Source: Kluyvera sp047971185 | Lineage (GTDB): Bacteria; Pseudomonadota; Gammaproteobacteria; Enterobacterales; Enterobacteriaceae | Assembly (NCBI RefSeq): GCF_047971185.1 | Contig: NZ_JBKDZH010000033.1 | Span: forward strand, 62,001 to 126,000 | DNA length: 64,000 bases | Direction of reading: 5' to 3' | In this document: positions 17,049 to 25,459 of the stretch, piece after piece | How positions within the stretch are numbered: the stretch's first letter is position 1 | Layout of the letters: the number at the start of each line of letters is the position of its first letter | Program-made: the position numbers and the translations under genes | The notes under the pieces: model-generated | Told to the model about the DNA's origin: nothing | The model's database searches: none | Seen by the model: the letters and a program-made list of their open reading frames with translations, nothing else

Positions 17049-18050
17049 TTAACCGCGCTGTACGCGGCCGATCAGCGCCTGCTTTTCCGCCGCCGAGAGG
17101 AACGCCATCTCCAGGCCGTTAATCTGCGCCTGGCGAATCTGCGCCGGGGTTAAGCCCGCGGCCGGTGCGGCAACGCGGTATTCATGCTGAATATCGATGC
17201 CCTGTACCGCCGGGTCGTCCGTGTTCAGACTTGCCAGCACGCCGTGCTCGAGGAACGTTTTCAGTGGGTGCTGCGCCAGCGAGGCGACGGTACTGGTCTG
17301 AATATTGGAGGTCAGGCAGGATTCAATGCCAATGCGTTTGTCAGCCAGGAAGTCCATTAACGCGCGGTCCTCAACGGCTTTCACGCCGTGACCAATACGT
17401 TCGGCCCCAAGCTCGCGAATGGCCTGCCAGATACTTTCCGGGCCCGCCGCTTCGCCGGCATGGACGGTAATGTGCCAGCCGGCATCACGTGCGCGTTTGA
17501 AGTGTTCGAGGAACAGAGAGCCGGGGAAGCCGAGCTCATCGCCGGCCAGATCGAGCGCGGTGATGCCATCACGATGCGCGAGCAGGGCGTTCAGCTCCTC
17601 TTCGCAGGCCGCTTCGCCAAAGGTACGGCTCATGATGCCAATCAGCCGCGCCTCAACGTTAAATGCCTTACACCCTTCTTTTACCCCGGCAATCACCGCT
17701 TCGACCACGCCGTCAACCGGCAACTGGTGGTTCATGGCCATATAACGCGGAGAAAAACGCAGCTCAACATAGTGCAGGCCGTTGCGCGCAGCATCTTCGA
17801 CGTTCTCATAAGCAACGCGACGACAGGCCTCCAGGGACGCCAGCACTTTAACCCCCCAATCAAGTTTGCTGAGGAAGCTGACCAGATCGGGTTCATTGCT
17901 AGTGACCTGGACGTGCGGCAGCAGCGTTTCCAGCGTAGAGGCAGGCAGCGACAGATTAAACTGGCGGCCGAGATCGAGGATGGTTTGGGCGCGAATATTA
18001 CCGTCAAGGTGGCGGTGAACGTCAGTTAAAGGCAGGTTGGTATCGATCAT
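17049..18050 (-). CDS. add: Adenosine deaminase
   Basis: The 333-residue zinc enzyme deaminates adenosine and deoxyadenosine to inosine and deoxyinosine in purine salvage. Zinc and catalytic residues are visible: the HxH of DVHRHLDGN near residue 12, HITVHAGEAAGPES near residue 195, the catalytic glutamate in HAGE, and NTDDPAVQG near residue 277. Length and sequence match E. coli Add throughout. A phosphoribosyltransferase gene of the purine type lies just upstream on the same strand. Confidence 0.97.
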   Translation of the reverse strand: MIDTNLPLTDVHRHLDGNIRAQTILDLGRQFNLSLPASTLETLLPHVQVTSNEPDLVSFLSKLDWGVKVLASLEACRRVAYENVEDAARNGLHYVELRFSPRYMAMNHQLPVDGVVEAVIAGVKEGCKAFNVEARLIGIMSRTFGEAACEEELNALLAHRDGITALDLAGDELGFPGSLFLEHFKRARDAGWHITVHAGEAAGPESIWQAIRELGAERIGHGVKAVEDRALMDFLADKRIGIESCLTSNIQTSTVASLAQHPLKTFLEHGVLASLNTDDPAVQGIDIQHEYRVAAPAAGLTPAQIRQAQINGLEMAFLSAAEKQALIGRVQRG

Positions 18051-18217
18051 GGCAGCACTCTTATTTTAGTTAAAGTGCAAATCATTATACCATAGGGCTA
18101 TAACCGATTGAAAGTATCGAAAAAAGCTAATGTAACAGGGCATTAGCGGAATGATGCGGGCATTTGCCGCAGTTTATCGTTCAGCCTGATGAATCGAACG
18201 CCAATGCCCGGATGCTT

Positions 18218-18739
18218 TTATCTGGTGATCAGTTTCGCCACATTCGGCCGGTTGCGGTATTTATCTTCCCATGGCATCCCATAGCCCACCAGCAGATCGT
18301 CATTTTCCATTTCATAGGCATAGTATAATTTTGCCGGAATGTTGACGCGCCCCGGTTTGACAAACAGGACGGCCACGGCGACGGAGGCCGGCTGGAAATT
18401 ATCCTGGAGTAACTCGACGAGGCGCTTCATGGTCCCTCCGGATTCAATGGCATCATCAATGAGAATGACGTGCCGGTTCGCAATCTCAATGTTCTGGCGA
18501 TAGACAATCGTCGAACTATTGTGGCGTTCGCCGGGAGTATGCGGGCAGGAGATATAATCCATATTTATGTCGAAACTGAGCTGCCGGGTCAGATCCGCCG
18601 TATAGAGGATCCCGCCGGGCACCACGGTAATGACTACAGCATCGGTATAATCCTGGTTGAGCCGTGCCGCGACGTCGCGTACACCTGCGGCAATTGTCGC
18701 TTCGTCGAGAATAATGTCGCCAATAGTATGAGTGTTCAT
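18218..18739 (-). CDS. Hypoxanthine phosphoribosyltransferase-like protein
   Basis: The 173-residue product has a type I phosphoribosyltransferase fold: a pyrophosphate-loop segment VVPGGILYTADL near residue 40 and the PRPP-binding signature VILIDDAIESGGTMKRL near residue 93. A C-terminal VGYGMPWEDKYRNRPNV segment resembles the purine-contact end of Hpt (VGYGIDYAQRYRHLPYI in E. coli). It is probably a purine-base phosphoribosyltransferase, but clearly a diverged paralogue. The ATG at 18739 has GGAAG five bases upstream. Forty-five bases separate it from the membrane-protein gene upstream, and both are divergent from a DeoR regulator. Confidence 0.75.
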   Translation of the reverse strand: MNTHTIGDIILDEATIAAGVRDVAARLNQDYTDAVVITVVPGGILYTADLTRQLSFDINMDYISCPHTPGERHNSSTIVYRQNIEIANRHVILIDDAIESGGTMKRLVELLQDNFQPASVAVAVLFVKPGRVNIPAKLYYAYEMENDDLLVGYGMPWEDKYRNRPNVAKLITR

Positions 18740-18784
18740 CATGACTTCCATTTTAGCTTGTTGAGATACGGTAATCGGGCTGAA

Positions 18785-19219
18785 TTAACCCAGCTTAATC
18801 ACTTCGTCGTTTATAATTCCGGCGATTAAATCTCTGGCATCACGGGACGACGGCAGGCCGTGATGCTGCCCGCCGTGGTATTGCGTCAGCCAGTAAATCA
18901 ACATGCCCAGCGTCAGGCGAATGGCGCGTTTGGGGAGGTAGACCACGGCGGCAACGACAGCGGTTAAACACGCAGTGATTGCGGATTGAATCGCTATCTT
19001 TTCCGCGGCGGCCTGCGCTAACAACGCGGCATACACGGTTTTCAGCTCACCTTTGCGCGATTCGTCGTAATAGCGGATAAACAGGTCTTCAGCCTGGGCG
19101 ATCTTCTGTTTGCTAAACCACAAACTGGTTTGACGTTCCAGAAGCGTAACCGTGTGGTTGAGGCTCTGCGGTAGTCCTCGTAAAAACCGATCGTTACTGA
19201 TATCCAGGTTTGATTGCAT
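18785..19219 (-). CDS. Hypothetical membrane-associated protein of the phosphoribosyltransferase operon
   Basis: I do not recognise this 144-residue protein. The first 80 residues are hydrophilic and predicted helical (RGLPQSLNHTVTLLERQ, RYYDESRKGELKTVY). A hydrophobic stretch AIQSAITACLTAVVAAVVYL is followed by the basic KRAIRLTLG and a second hydrophobic segment, suggesting one or two membrane helices. It precedes the Hpt-like gene on the same strand and is divergent from the DeoR-type gene, so it is probably in that regulon. Function is unknown. Confidence 0.6.
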   Translation of the reverse strand: MQSNLDISNDRFLRGLPQSLNHTVTLLERQTSLWFSKQKIAQAEDLFIRYYDESRKGELKTVYAALLAQAAAEKIAIQSAITACLTAVVAAVVYLPKRAIRLTLGMLIYWLTQYHGGQHHGLPSSRDARDLIAGIINDEVIKLG

Positions 19220-19317
19220 AGTGACAACCTTATCGCCAGTGACAGGACGTTGACAGCAGCATCAGGAATGCACGATTATGCTTCTTGTTGCTCGTTATAA
19301 TGAATTAAGGAGTTGTT

Positions 19318-20088
19318 TTGCTCGATTATGCAGCTTTTCCGGATCAACGGCAAGCCCTGATTCGCCAGATTCTGGCGGAGAAAGGCAGGGTGGTTTGCGT
19401 GGAGCTTGCCGCGCAGTTAGGCGTGTCAGAACACACTATTCGCCGTGATTTACATGGACTTAGCAAAGAAGGCATCTGTAAGAAGGTCTATGGCGGAGCC
19501 GTGGCGACGCTGCCTGAGGCGGGAAATTACGTCGAGCGGAAAACCACCAAAGCGGACACAAAGAGCATAATCGCGCAAAAATGTGCGCAACTCGTCAAAC
19601 CCAACGGCTGCGTCTTTATTGACGCCGGGACAACCAATCTGGCGATGGCTGAAGCGCTGCCGACAACCGTCGCGCTGACGGTCGTCACCAACTCGCCGGA
19701 AATCGCCACCGCGCTGCTTAAGAAACCGCTGTGTGAAGTGATTATGCTGGGCGGCGGCGTGCAGCGCGCGTCCGGCGGCTGCGTGGGCGCTCCGGCGCTG
19801 GCACAGCTAAAGGGCATCCTGTTCGAACAGGGCTTTATCGGCGGCTGCGCCATGGCGCCCGAGTCGGGCCTGACCGGGTTTGACTACGCGGATTGTGAAT
19901 TTAAAAAAGCGGTTATTCAGCAGTGCAGCGAGATTATCGTTGGCTTAACCTCCAACAAAATTCCTGCCGTCGCGCGCTATATCGTCGCCGAAAGTCACCA
20001 GATTGATATTCTGGTGGTCGAGGAGAGCGTGAGTAAACAATATGCCGACGCTTTCCGGGAATATGATATTCAAATCCACGCTGTTTAG
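19318..20088 (+). CDS. DeoR-family transcriptional regulator
   Basis: The 256-residue regulator has an N-terminal helix-turn-helix (VVCVELAAQLGVSEHTIRRD at about residues 25-44) and a C-terminal DeoR sensor domain with FIDAGTTNLAMAEAL and the phosphosugar-binding-like VTNSPEIATALL. It starts with TTG at 19318, preceded by AAGGAG with a five-base spacer, and no ATG fits better. It is divergent from the membrane protein and phosphoribosyltransferase genes, which are its likely targets. The inducer is probably a phosphorylated sugar or nucleoside derivative (inference). Confidence 0.82.
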   Translation: MLDYAAFPDQRQALIRQILAEKGRVVCVELAAQLGVSEHTIRRDLHGLSKEGICKKVYGGAVATLPEAGNYVERKTTKADTKSIIAQKCAQLVKPNGCVFIDAGTTNLAMAEALPTTVALTVVTNSPEIATALLKKPLCEVIMLGGGVQRASGGCVGAPALAQLKGILFEQGFIGGCAMAPESGLTGFDYADCEFKKAVIQQCSEIIVGLTSNKIPAVARYIVAESHQIDILVVEESVSKQYADAFREYDIQIHAV

Positions 20089-20142
20089 CGTGATATGGCG
20101 ATTTGTAGCGGCGCGATTTGCGCCGTTTACTGGCAAAGTCGA

Positions 20143-20703
20143 TTAGTCGCTGTCAGGAATGTGTAACAAAGGATACCTTTCCAGCCATCGCTTCTCCGCC
20201 ACCCGCTGCAAGAAGATCGCGCGTTTTTCACTCTCAAAGCGCGGCGTCGGGCGTAGCCGCAGTTCAAACAGATCCTCAAGCCCATAGGGCGCTATCGTCT
20301 CAATACGATGGTTGTCCGTCAGCCTTACGGCCACCGCCGTTGCGGTTTCGGGCCAGAAACGTAGCGCATCCTCCGTTGAGCGATAGGGGGCGTCGCCGTT
20401 GCGCTGGTGCATTCGCGCCTGATTTTTTACCGACCAGTTAAAGGCGGGGCTAAGTCGCTTCAGGGCTGCCTCAAGCGCGCGATCCTGCGCTTCAGAGCGC
20501 TGCTTATCATCAAACCAGACCACATCCACGTCCGCCGGCACGGGAGACCGTAGGTGTTTATGCCGATATGCCCAAACGGCGTCGCGCACAAATCCAGCGC
20601 CAATCCAGCCGTCGGGCAGTTGAAGATGACGAAGGGCGAGAAGCGCCTCCATCCTCAGGGCGTCGTTCAGAAGCAGGGTCTGCAGCGTTGGCGAATAGTT
20701 CAT
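20143..20703 (-). CDS. Nucleotidyltransferase-fold family protein
   Basis: The 186-residue protein contains GWIGAGFVRDAVW near residue 33 and VPADVDVVWFDD near residue 56, the GxxRD and DxD-type pattern of the nucleotidyltransferase-like family PF06042. FWPETATAVAVRLTDN and ETIAPYGLEDLFELRLRPTP are also typical of that family. Members are enterobacterial and bacterial proteins without an assigned substrate. An ATG at 20703 is preferred to the upstream TTG at 20721. It is convergent with the DeoR gene and not obviously part of the fimbrial operon. Confidence 0.75.
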   Translation of the reverse strand: MNYSPTLQTLLLNDALRMEALLALRHLQLPDGWIGAGFVRDAVWAYRHKHLRSPVPADVDVVWFDDKQRSEAQDRALEAALKRLSPAFNWSVKNQARMHQRNGDAPYRSTEDALRFWPETATAVAVRLTDNHRIETIAPYGLEDLFELRLRPTPRFESEKRAIFLQRVAEKRWLERYPLLHIPDSD

Positions 20704-20803
20704 GGGCTGGCGTTTTCTCAATTCAGTGCGGGTTCCATATTACGCGGAAAGGCGAAAGGAGAAAGCAGACTTTTCGCCGCACATCAGCAGCGATATCACC
20801 GGC

Positions 20804-21754
20804 TTAGTAGGTCAACGTCACCACCACCGTGTCGGTATAAACCCCCGCCGAAGGCCATTGCTGCGCCGGCACCTTGCCATAAACCACCACCTGCTGTGGC
20901 TGCCCGTCGCTGGCGTACTCTTTTTGCGGGCTACCCGGTGCCCAGGTCACCGTGTGGGCGGCATTCTGATAAAGGTCGTAGCGAAGGCATTCTCCGTTGT
21001 TGCAGAGCCGACGCTGGCTACCGTCCGGGTGTAAACCATCGCCGATGCTTAACGCGTAGCGGGTGCCGGTAGGGCACTGGATAGCGATGCTGGCCGTCGC
21101 ATCGGCCTGAAGCTGACTGCCCTCAACCGGGCTTTTATTGCCGAAGGCCAGATCGTCGACGTTGACGATCTCGCAGCCGTTTTTAACCGTGGCGGTGGCG
21201 CTAATTTGATCGGTCACGGTGGTGCCGGAAAGCCCGCTGCATGAAGGCAGCGACTGCATGGAGGTCGCCGACGCATAGCTTATCTGCACGCTGGTGGCGT
21301 AATCATAATAATCGCCGGCGCTGACGTTGGTCTGCCCGGGGTTGATTTTGCCAATCAGCGGGATATCGTGTTCGACATTGCCTTGCCCCGCAGCCAGTTC
21401 CAGATCAATCTGCGCGTAGACGTCGCCGTTCTGGCTCAGCGGATGATGCACATCGTAAAGGGAATATAGCGAAAAATAGAGCGGCATCGTCGACGGCGCG
21501 TTCTGGCTCATGGGGATCGGGTCGTTGGCCATCAGTTTCAGGCAGGCGCGGACAAATTCGCTATGGCCGTCGTAGTTATTGCAGGTAAATGGCAGTTTGG
21601 TGCTGGTGGCGCTGCTTTGCCCCGGCGTAACGGTGCCAAAGTTTAACCCGGCCGGGCTGCCGTTCCAGCAGTTAGCCGCCCTGGCGTCTGGGCTCAGGGT
21701 TAACATCAGCGTGAATAATAGGGCCGCCAGGCCGAAAAGGCGATTTATTGACAT
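20804..21754 (-). CDS. Csu-type fimbrial tip adhesin (spore coat U domains)
   Basis: The 316-residue secreted protein has a signal peptide (RLFGLAALLFTLMLTLSPDARA) and two spore-coat-U domains. The N-terminal one starts NCWNGSPAGLNFGTVTPGQ; the C-terminal one runs from NGCEIVNVDDLAFGN to the terminal VYTDTVVVTLTY strand. A two-domain SCPU protein as the last gene of such a cluster is the tip adhesin, as CsuE is in Acinetobacter. It overlaps the usher gene by ten bases. An alternative start 26 codons upstream lies wholly inside the usher gene. Confidence 0.82.
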   Translation of the reverse strand: MSINRLFGLAALLFTLMLTLSPDARAANCWNGSPAGLNFGTVTPGQSSATSTKLPFTCNNYDGHSEFVRACLKLMANDPIPMSQNAPSTMPLYFSLYSLYDVHHPLSQNGDVYAQIDLELAAGQGNVEHDIPLIGKINPGQTNVSAGDYYDYATSVQISYASATSMQSLPSCSGLSGTTVTDQISATATVKNGCEIVNVDDLAFGNKSPVEGSQLQADATASIAIQCPTGTRYALSIGDGLHPDGSQRRLCNNGECLRYDLYQNAAHTVTWAPGSPQKEYASDGQPQQVVVYGKVPAQQWPSAGVYTDTVVVTLTY

Positions 21755-24087
21755 CGTACGTCGAACGTCTCCAGTGAATGCGTTGAGGTAAATTTCTGCG
21801 GCAGCGCTACGCGGCAGGACGATGATGCCCACTGCACGTCGAGCCAGCCGCCTGCAGGAGGATCTTCAAGATAGATTTTGCCGTCATAGCCGCTGATGGT
21901 GCGCTGCGTTCCCTGCGTCGGCGCTTCGCCGCGGCGAGTTTCAACCCTGACCTGGGCCGAAAACGGCACGTTTTTACCCGCGGCCGTTTTCACCGTCAGC
22001 AGCACCGCCCGCGTTTGATAAATGCTGAACCGGGCAAGCGCGCCGCGGCCGGTTTGCGGGATCACGACCTCTTCGGTGTAGGGTGCGCGATAATCCTCTG
22101 CCAGCCCGAGCGCATCAATATCAATCCGGTTTTCCTGATAGGGGTTGAGGTTATTGAGGAACAATTTGCCGTGGTTATCGGTATGGCCTACCGGGCGATG
22201 TTCGAGATATACCGGCACGTCCGGCACATTCGCCGTGTCGACGATAGCAAAGGCGCTGCCCAGCATGCGCGTGGCGTAGAGATCTCCGGAAAACAGGCCT
22301 AGCGCGCCGGAAAGTGAGCCGTACAGGGCGTTATCACGGGTCTGCCGATTCATGCCGAGCGCCATGTCGCTCCAGTTGGTACGCTGTTGCAGGCTGGCGT
22401 GCAGATCGCTGTTTTTACCGTTCTGCGCCGACAGATTCCAGCCCCAGCCCGGTTTGTTCGAATCCAGCGAGCGCGACAGGCCGACCTGAGCGGCGTTGTC
22501 GTCGCGATCGTGGCTGTTTTGCAACGACAGATAATCCTTGCGGTTATGCAACGGCATACTGAAATTCAGGTACACCGTGGTATTACGTTCATCGCCCAGC
22601 GCTTCGGTAATGCTGGAGGAGAGATTTACCTGATGAGGCAGGCTTTTCGACCACGACAGTCCGATATACTGCGACGAAGAATCGCCGTCATTTTGCCGCA
22701 CCCAGCTCACGCCGAGGGTACCGGGGGCATCGAAGGTGACGCTGGCAAAGGCGGAATCTTCACGGATGATGAGGCTGTTATCGGCAATCGACGAAATATC
22801 GCGAAAGCCGCTGTCCGCCTGTGAGTGGTTGAAGGACAGATTGAGCCGACGGTTGTTCCACTGCCAGCCCGCACCCCATTGATGCCCACCGTCCTGGCGA
22901 TACTGACCGCTCGCCACGTTGGCGTGAATAATGCCCAGCTCAGGTGCCAGCAGATAATCCCAGCCCATCCCCTGATTATGCAGTGCAGCGCTTTGTTCCG
23001 TGTGGGCTTCCAGCGTGGCCCTATTACTCAGCCCGTAGCGCCAGTCGCCGACCCCAACCAGCTGGCTGTCGTAGCGAAATGAGCGTTCCGTATAATCTTT
23101 TCTCACCCAACCCGCGCTAACGCCCCAGGTGGTCAGCCCCGCCGAAAGCAGCTGCGTGGCGCCGTACAGGTCAAGATTAACCACCCGCTGCTGGCCGTTG
23201 ATATCGGTAATCACCACCTGCGCCCCCTCGTTGCCGGTAAAAATGGGGGCCGTATTGAGGGTAAACTGACCGGGTTCGACCTTTTGCGAAGAGGTCTTGA
23301 TGCCGCGCACGTACAGATCGACGGTTGACGGCAGCGTGACGCTGTCGGTCAGAATATCCTGCGACGAGGTGCTGAAGTTGGGCTGCGTGGCGTAGTTGTG
23401 GGCCAGACTCACCCCGCCAAAGCGAACGCTGTGGGTCCAGCTTTGCGTCGAGGTAAAGCTGTCGCCGAGCGTCACGGAAAACAGTTTGTCGACGTTCTGA
23501 TAGTTCCAGCTGCTCATCAGTCGCCGGGTACCGTTTTTGGCGTCGTCCGGCCCGCTGGAGTCCTGAGTGTTCATCGACGTTGAGAAAAAGCCCGGGCCAA
23601 GACCAAAGGTGCGAAATTCGCTGGAGAGCGCGGCATCCTGTTCGCCGTTTTCATGGCCGGTAAACACGTTGTAGTTCAGGGCCAGGCCGCGCACCTGCGG
23701 CGATAGTTGGGCAGAATGAATCAGGTGTGAACCGTTATCGTTGGTCAACAGACTGTCGCGGCCAAGCCAGCGCTGGCTGGCGACGATATTGACGCTCTGG
23801 TTCAGGGGATCGAACGTCACGTTCAGTCCATCCTGGGGGCTGAAATCGACGTAGCCTTGCGCCTCGGGCAGCGACGCGGTTTTGATATCCAGCTTGCGGG
23901 CATCGCTGGCGGCAATCATTAGCTTATTATCAATTTTTTTGGCCTTCACAAAACCCTTAATGGGCTGGCCGTTAATGACGGCGGTCAGATAGAGCGTCTC
24001 AGCAGTCGCGGCGTGTGCGTGAAAACAGACCAGAAACCAGAAGGGTAGCGTTTTAAGGCGTAAGGCTGAAGGTCTGTTTTTGCTCAT
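21745..24087 (-). CDS. Csu-type fimbrial outer membrane usher
   Basis: The 780-residue product has a signal peptide followed by an usher N-terminal domain (ETLYLTAVINGQPIKGF), a beta-barrel with plug (LPSTVDLYVRGIKTSSQKVE and GAQVVITDINGQQ around residues 250-310), and C-terminal SCPU-type usher domains (GHTDNHGKLFLNNLNPYQEN). The usher threads chaperone-bound subunits through the outer membrane. It is shorter than classical FimD-type ushers (about 850 residues), as is typical of the archaic or sigma clade. It overlaps the chaperone gene by about 35 bases and the tip gene by ten. ATG 24093 is an equally possible start. Confidence 0.88.
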   Translation of the reverse strand: MSKNRPSALRLKTLPFWFLVCFHAHAATAETLYLTAVINGQPIKGFVKAKKIDNKLMIAASDARKLDIKTASLPEAQGYVDFSPQDGLNVTFDPLNQSVNIVASQRWLGRDSLLTNDNGSHLIHSAQLSPQVRGLALNYNVFTGHENGEQDAALSSEFRTFGLGPGFFSTSMNTQDSSGPDDAKNGTRRLMSSWNYQNVDKLFSVTLGDSFTSTQSWTHSVRFGGVSLAHNYATQPNFSTSSQDILTDSVTLPSTVDLYVRGIKTSSQKVEPGQFTLNTAPIFTGNEGAQVVITDINGQQRVVNLDLYGATQLLSAGLTTWGVSAGWVRKDYTERSFRYDSQLVGVGDWRYGLSNRATLEAHTEQSAALHNQGMGWDYLLAPELGIIHANVASGQYRQDGGHQWGAGWQWNNRRLNLSFNHSQADSGFRDISSIADNSLIIREDSAFASVTFDAPGTLGVSWVRQNDGDSSSQYIGLSWSKSLPHQVNLSSSITEALGDERNTTVYLNFSMPLHNRKDYLSLQNSHDRDDNAAQVGLSRSLDSNKPGWGWNLSAQNGKNSDLHASLQQRTNWSDMALGMNRQTRDNALYGSLSGALGLFSGDLYATRMLGSAFAIVDTANVPDVPVYLEHRPVGHTDNHGKLFLNNLNPYQENRIDIDALGLAEDYRAPYTEEVVIPQTGRGALARFSIYQTRAVLLTVKTAAGKNVPFSAQVRVETRRGEAPTQGTQRTISGYDGKIYLEDPPAGGWLDVQWASSSCRVALPQKFTSTHSLETFDVRCQ

Positions 24088-24769
24088 TATCATTCAAATT
24101 AAGTGACAAGGATGACGCACTGCTGATTCCGTTGGGTAAAGGCCATTCCTTTTCACTGTGGGGTAAAACGTACCCCAGTAATCCTTGATTCATCGCCTGA
24201 TGATGGCTGCCGGAGAGCAGGGTGATATTGCCGAGCTTAATATGCTGCGCGCCGTTATTGCGCACCTTGAGCATCACCGGACGAGCCGAGCGGTCGAGGC
24301 TAAAGACCAGGTTTTGCGCGGAAGGCGACTGCGCGTTGCAGTTAACGAACACCGGAATGGAGTAACGCAGTAAAAAGCGCACGCCATCTTTGGGGGCCAT
24401 ATTACTGGCGCCGGGCAGTTCATCGACCACCAGGCGGTAGGCCTGTTCCTCGCTGCCTGCAGGCGGCGTGGGAACCATCACGCGAATCAACTGCTGATGG
24501 CCAGCGGGAATGTGGGTCATCGGCGGGCTGACCAGCAGATCTTCGGTCTCGCTGAGCACTTCCTGGTTATTGTGCTGATGCCAGGCATAAGCGCGGATCT
24601 GCGCGCCAATCGCCGCGCTGCCGGTATTTTTAACGTAAACGGCCTGCGCGGTTTCCCCCGCGCAGAAACCGATGTTGACCGGATAAACCTGTAGGGTAGC
24701 CGCCGCTGAAGGCAGGGCCAACAGAGCGCTAGCGGCAGCGATCGCCGCGCCAATCAGTCGCTGTTTCAT
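24053..24769 (-). CDS. Csu-type periplasmic fimbrial chaperone
   Basis: The 238-residue protein has a signal peptide (LIGAAIAAASALLALPSAAA) and a PapD-like two-domain immunoglobulin fold. The VYVKNTGSAAIGAQIRAY and QQLIRVMVPTPPAGSEEQAY segments carry the basic residue and hydrophobic strand used to bind subunits, followed by AYRLVVDELPG and RFLLRYSIPVFV. It caps SCPU subunits in the periplasm. GAAGGG lies eight bases upstream of the ATG at 24769; a GTG three codons earlier is less likely. Confidence 0.86.
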   Translation of the reverse strand: MKQRLIGAAIAAASALLALPSAAATLQVYPVNIGFCAGETAQAVYVKNTGSAAIGAQIRAYAWHQHNNQEVLSETEDLLVSPPMTHIPAGHQQLIRVMVPTPPAGSEEQAYRLVVDELPGASNMAPKDGVRFLLRYSIPVFVNCNAQSPSAQNLVFSLDRSARPVMLKVRNNGAQHIKLGNITLLSGSHHQAMNQGLLGYVLPHSEKEWPLPNGISSASSLSLNLNDNEQKQTFSLTP

Positions 24770-24791
24770 CGGTTTCACCCTTCGGTTGTGG

Positions 24792-25265
24792 TTAGTAGGC
24801 GACGGTCAGGGTGACGGAGTCGGAATAGCTGCCAGCCGGGGCCTGAGCAAGGGCATCGGCGGTGACGCGGCCGTAAATCGGGATCAGCTGAACGCTACCG
24901 GTGCCTGTGCTGCCTACCGGCGTTTTAGAAAGGTCGGTACCGGTGGGATCGCCGTAAATGGTGTAATCCACTTTATCGCCGTTTCCGTCCATCATTTCGT
25001 AGTCATGGTCAGCGGCGCTGCTGAGCTGGTATTCCGTGCCATGGGTACAGACCACGCTGGCCTGGCTAATTGCCGTTGCCTGGCCGCTATCGCTGGCACG
25101 TGAACCAAAATCCATATCACCGACGCTAATCTGGCAGGATTTTTCGACGGTCAGGGAGACGTGCATATCGGCGCTAGCCGTTTCCGTGGTATCGGCCAAT
25201 GTGGCAGATGAAAATAAAATGCTAATCGCAGTCAACGTTAAGGCAGTGGCTTTACGGTTAATCAC
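24792..25265 (-). CDS. Csu-type major fimbrial subunit (spore coat U domain)
   Basis: The 157-residue product has a signal peptide cleaved after TLADT-type residues near position 25, then a single SCPU domain. It has VEKSCQISVGDMDFGSRAS near residue 40, a second cysteine in VVCTHGTEYQL, and the C-terminal donor-type strand GSYSDSVTLTVAY. It is the first gene of the four-gene operon and starts with GTG. The single-domain form corresponds to CsuA/B, the shaft subunit of archaic chaperone-usher pili involved in attachment and biofilm. Confidence 0.84.
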   Translation of the reverse strand: MINRKATALTLTAISILFSSATLADTTETASADMHVSLTVEKSCQISVGDMDFGSRASDSGQATAISQASVVCTHGTEYQLSSAADHDYEMMDGNGDKVDYTIYGDPTGTDLSKTPVGSTGTGSVQLIPIYGRVTADALAQAPAGSYSDSVTLTVAY

Positions 25266-25459
25266 TTTAAGACTCTCTAAAAAAATTTATTAATATTTCT
25301 TACTTGAAACTACGGGGGGCGGAGCATAGTGATTAGGAATTATCTGAGATTGCGTAATTGTGCTATGTCTAAGAAGTGTGAATGGCAGGATCTGATATTA
25401 ACAGTTGAGAACTAATGCATTAACGCAGCGCAACGCCGGGCGACGTTGCGCTGTGAGAA

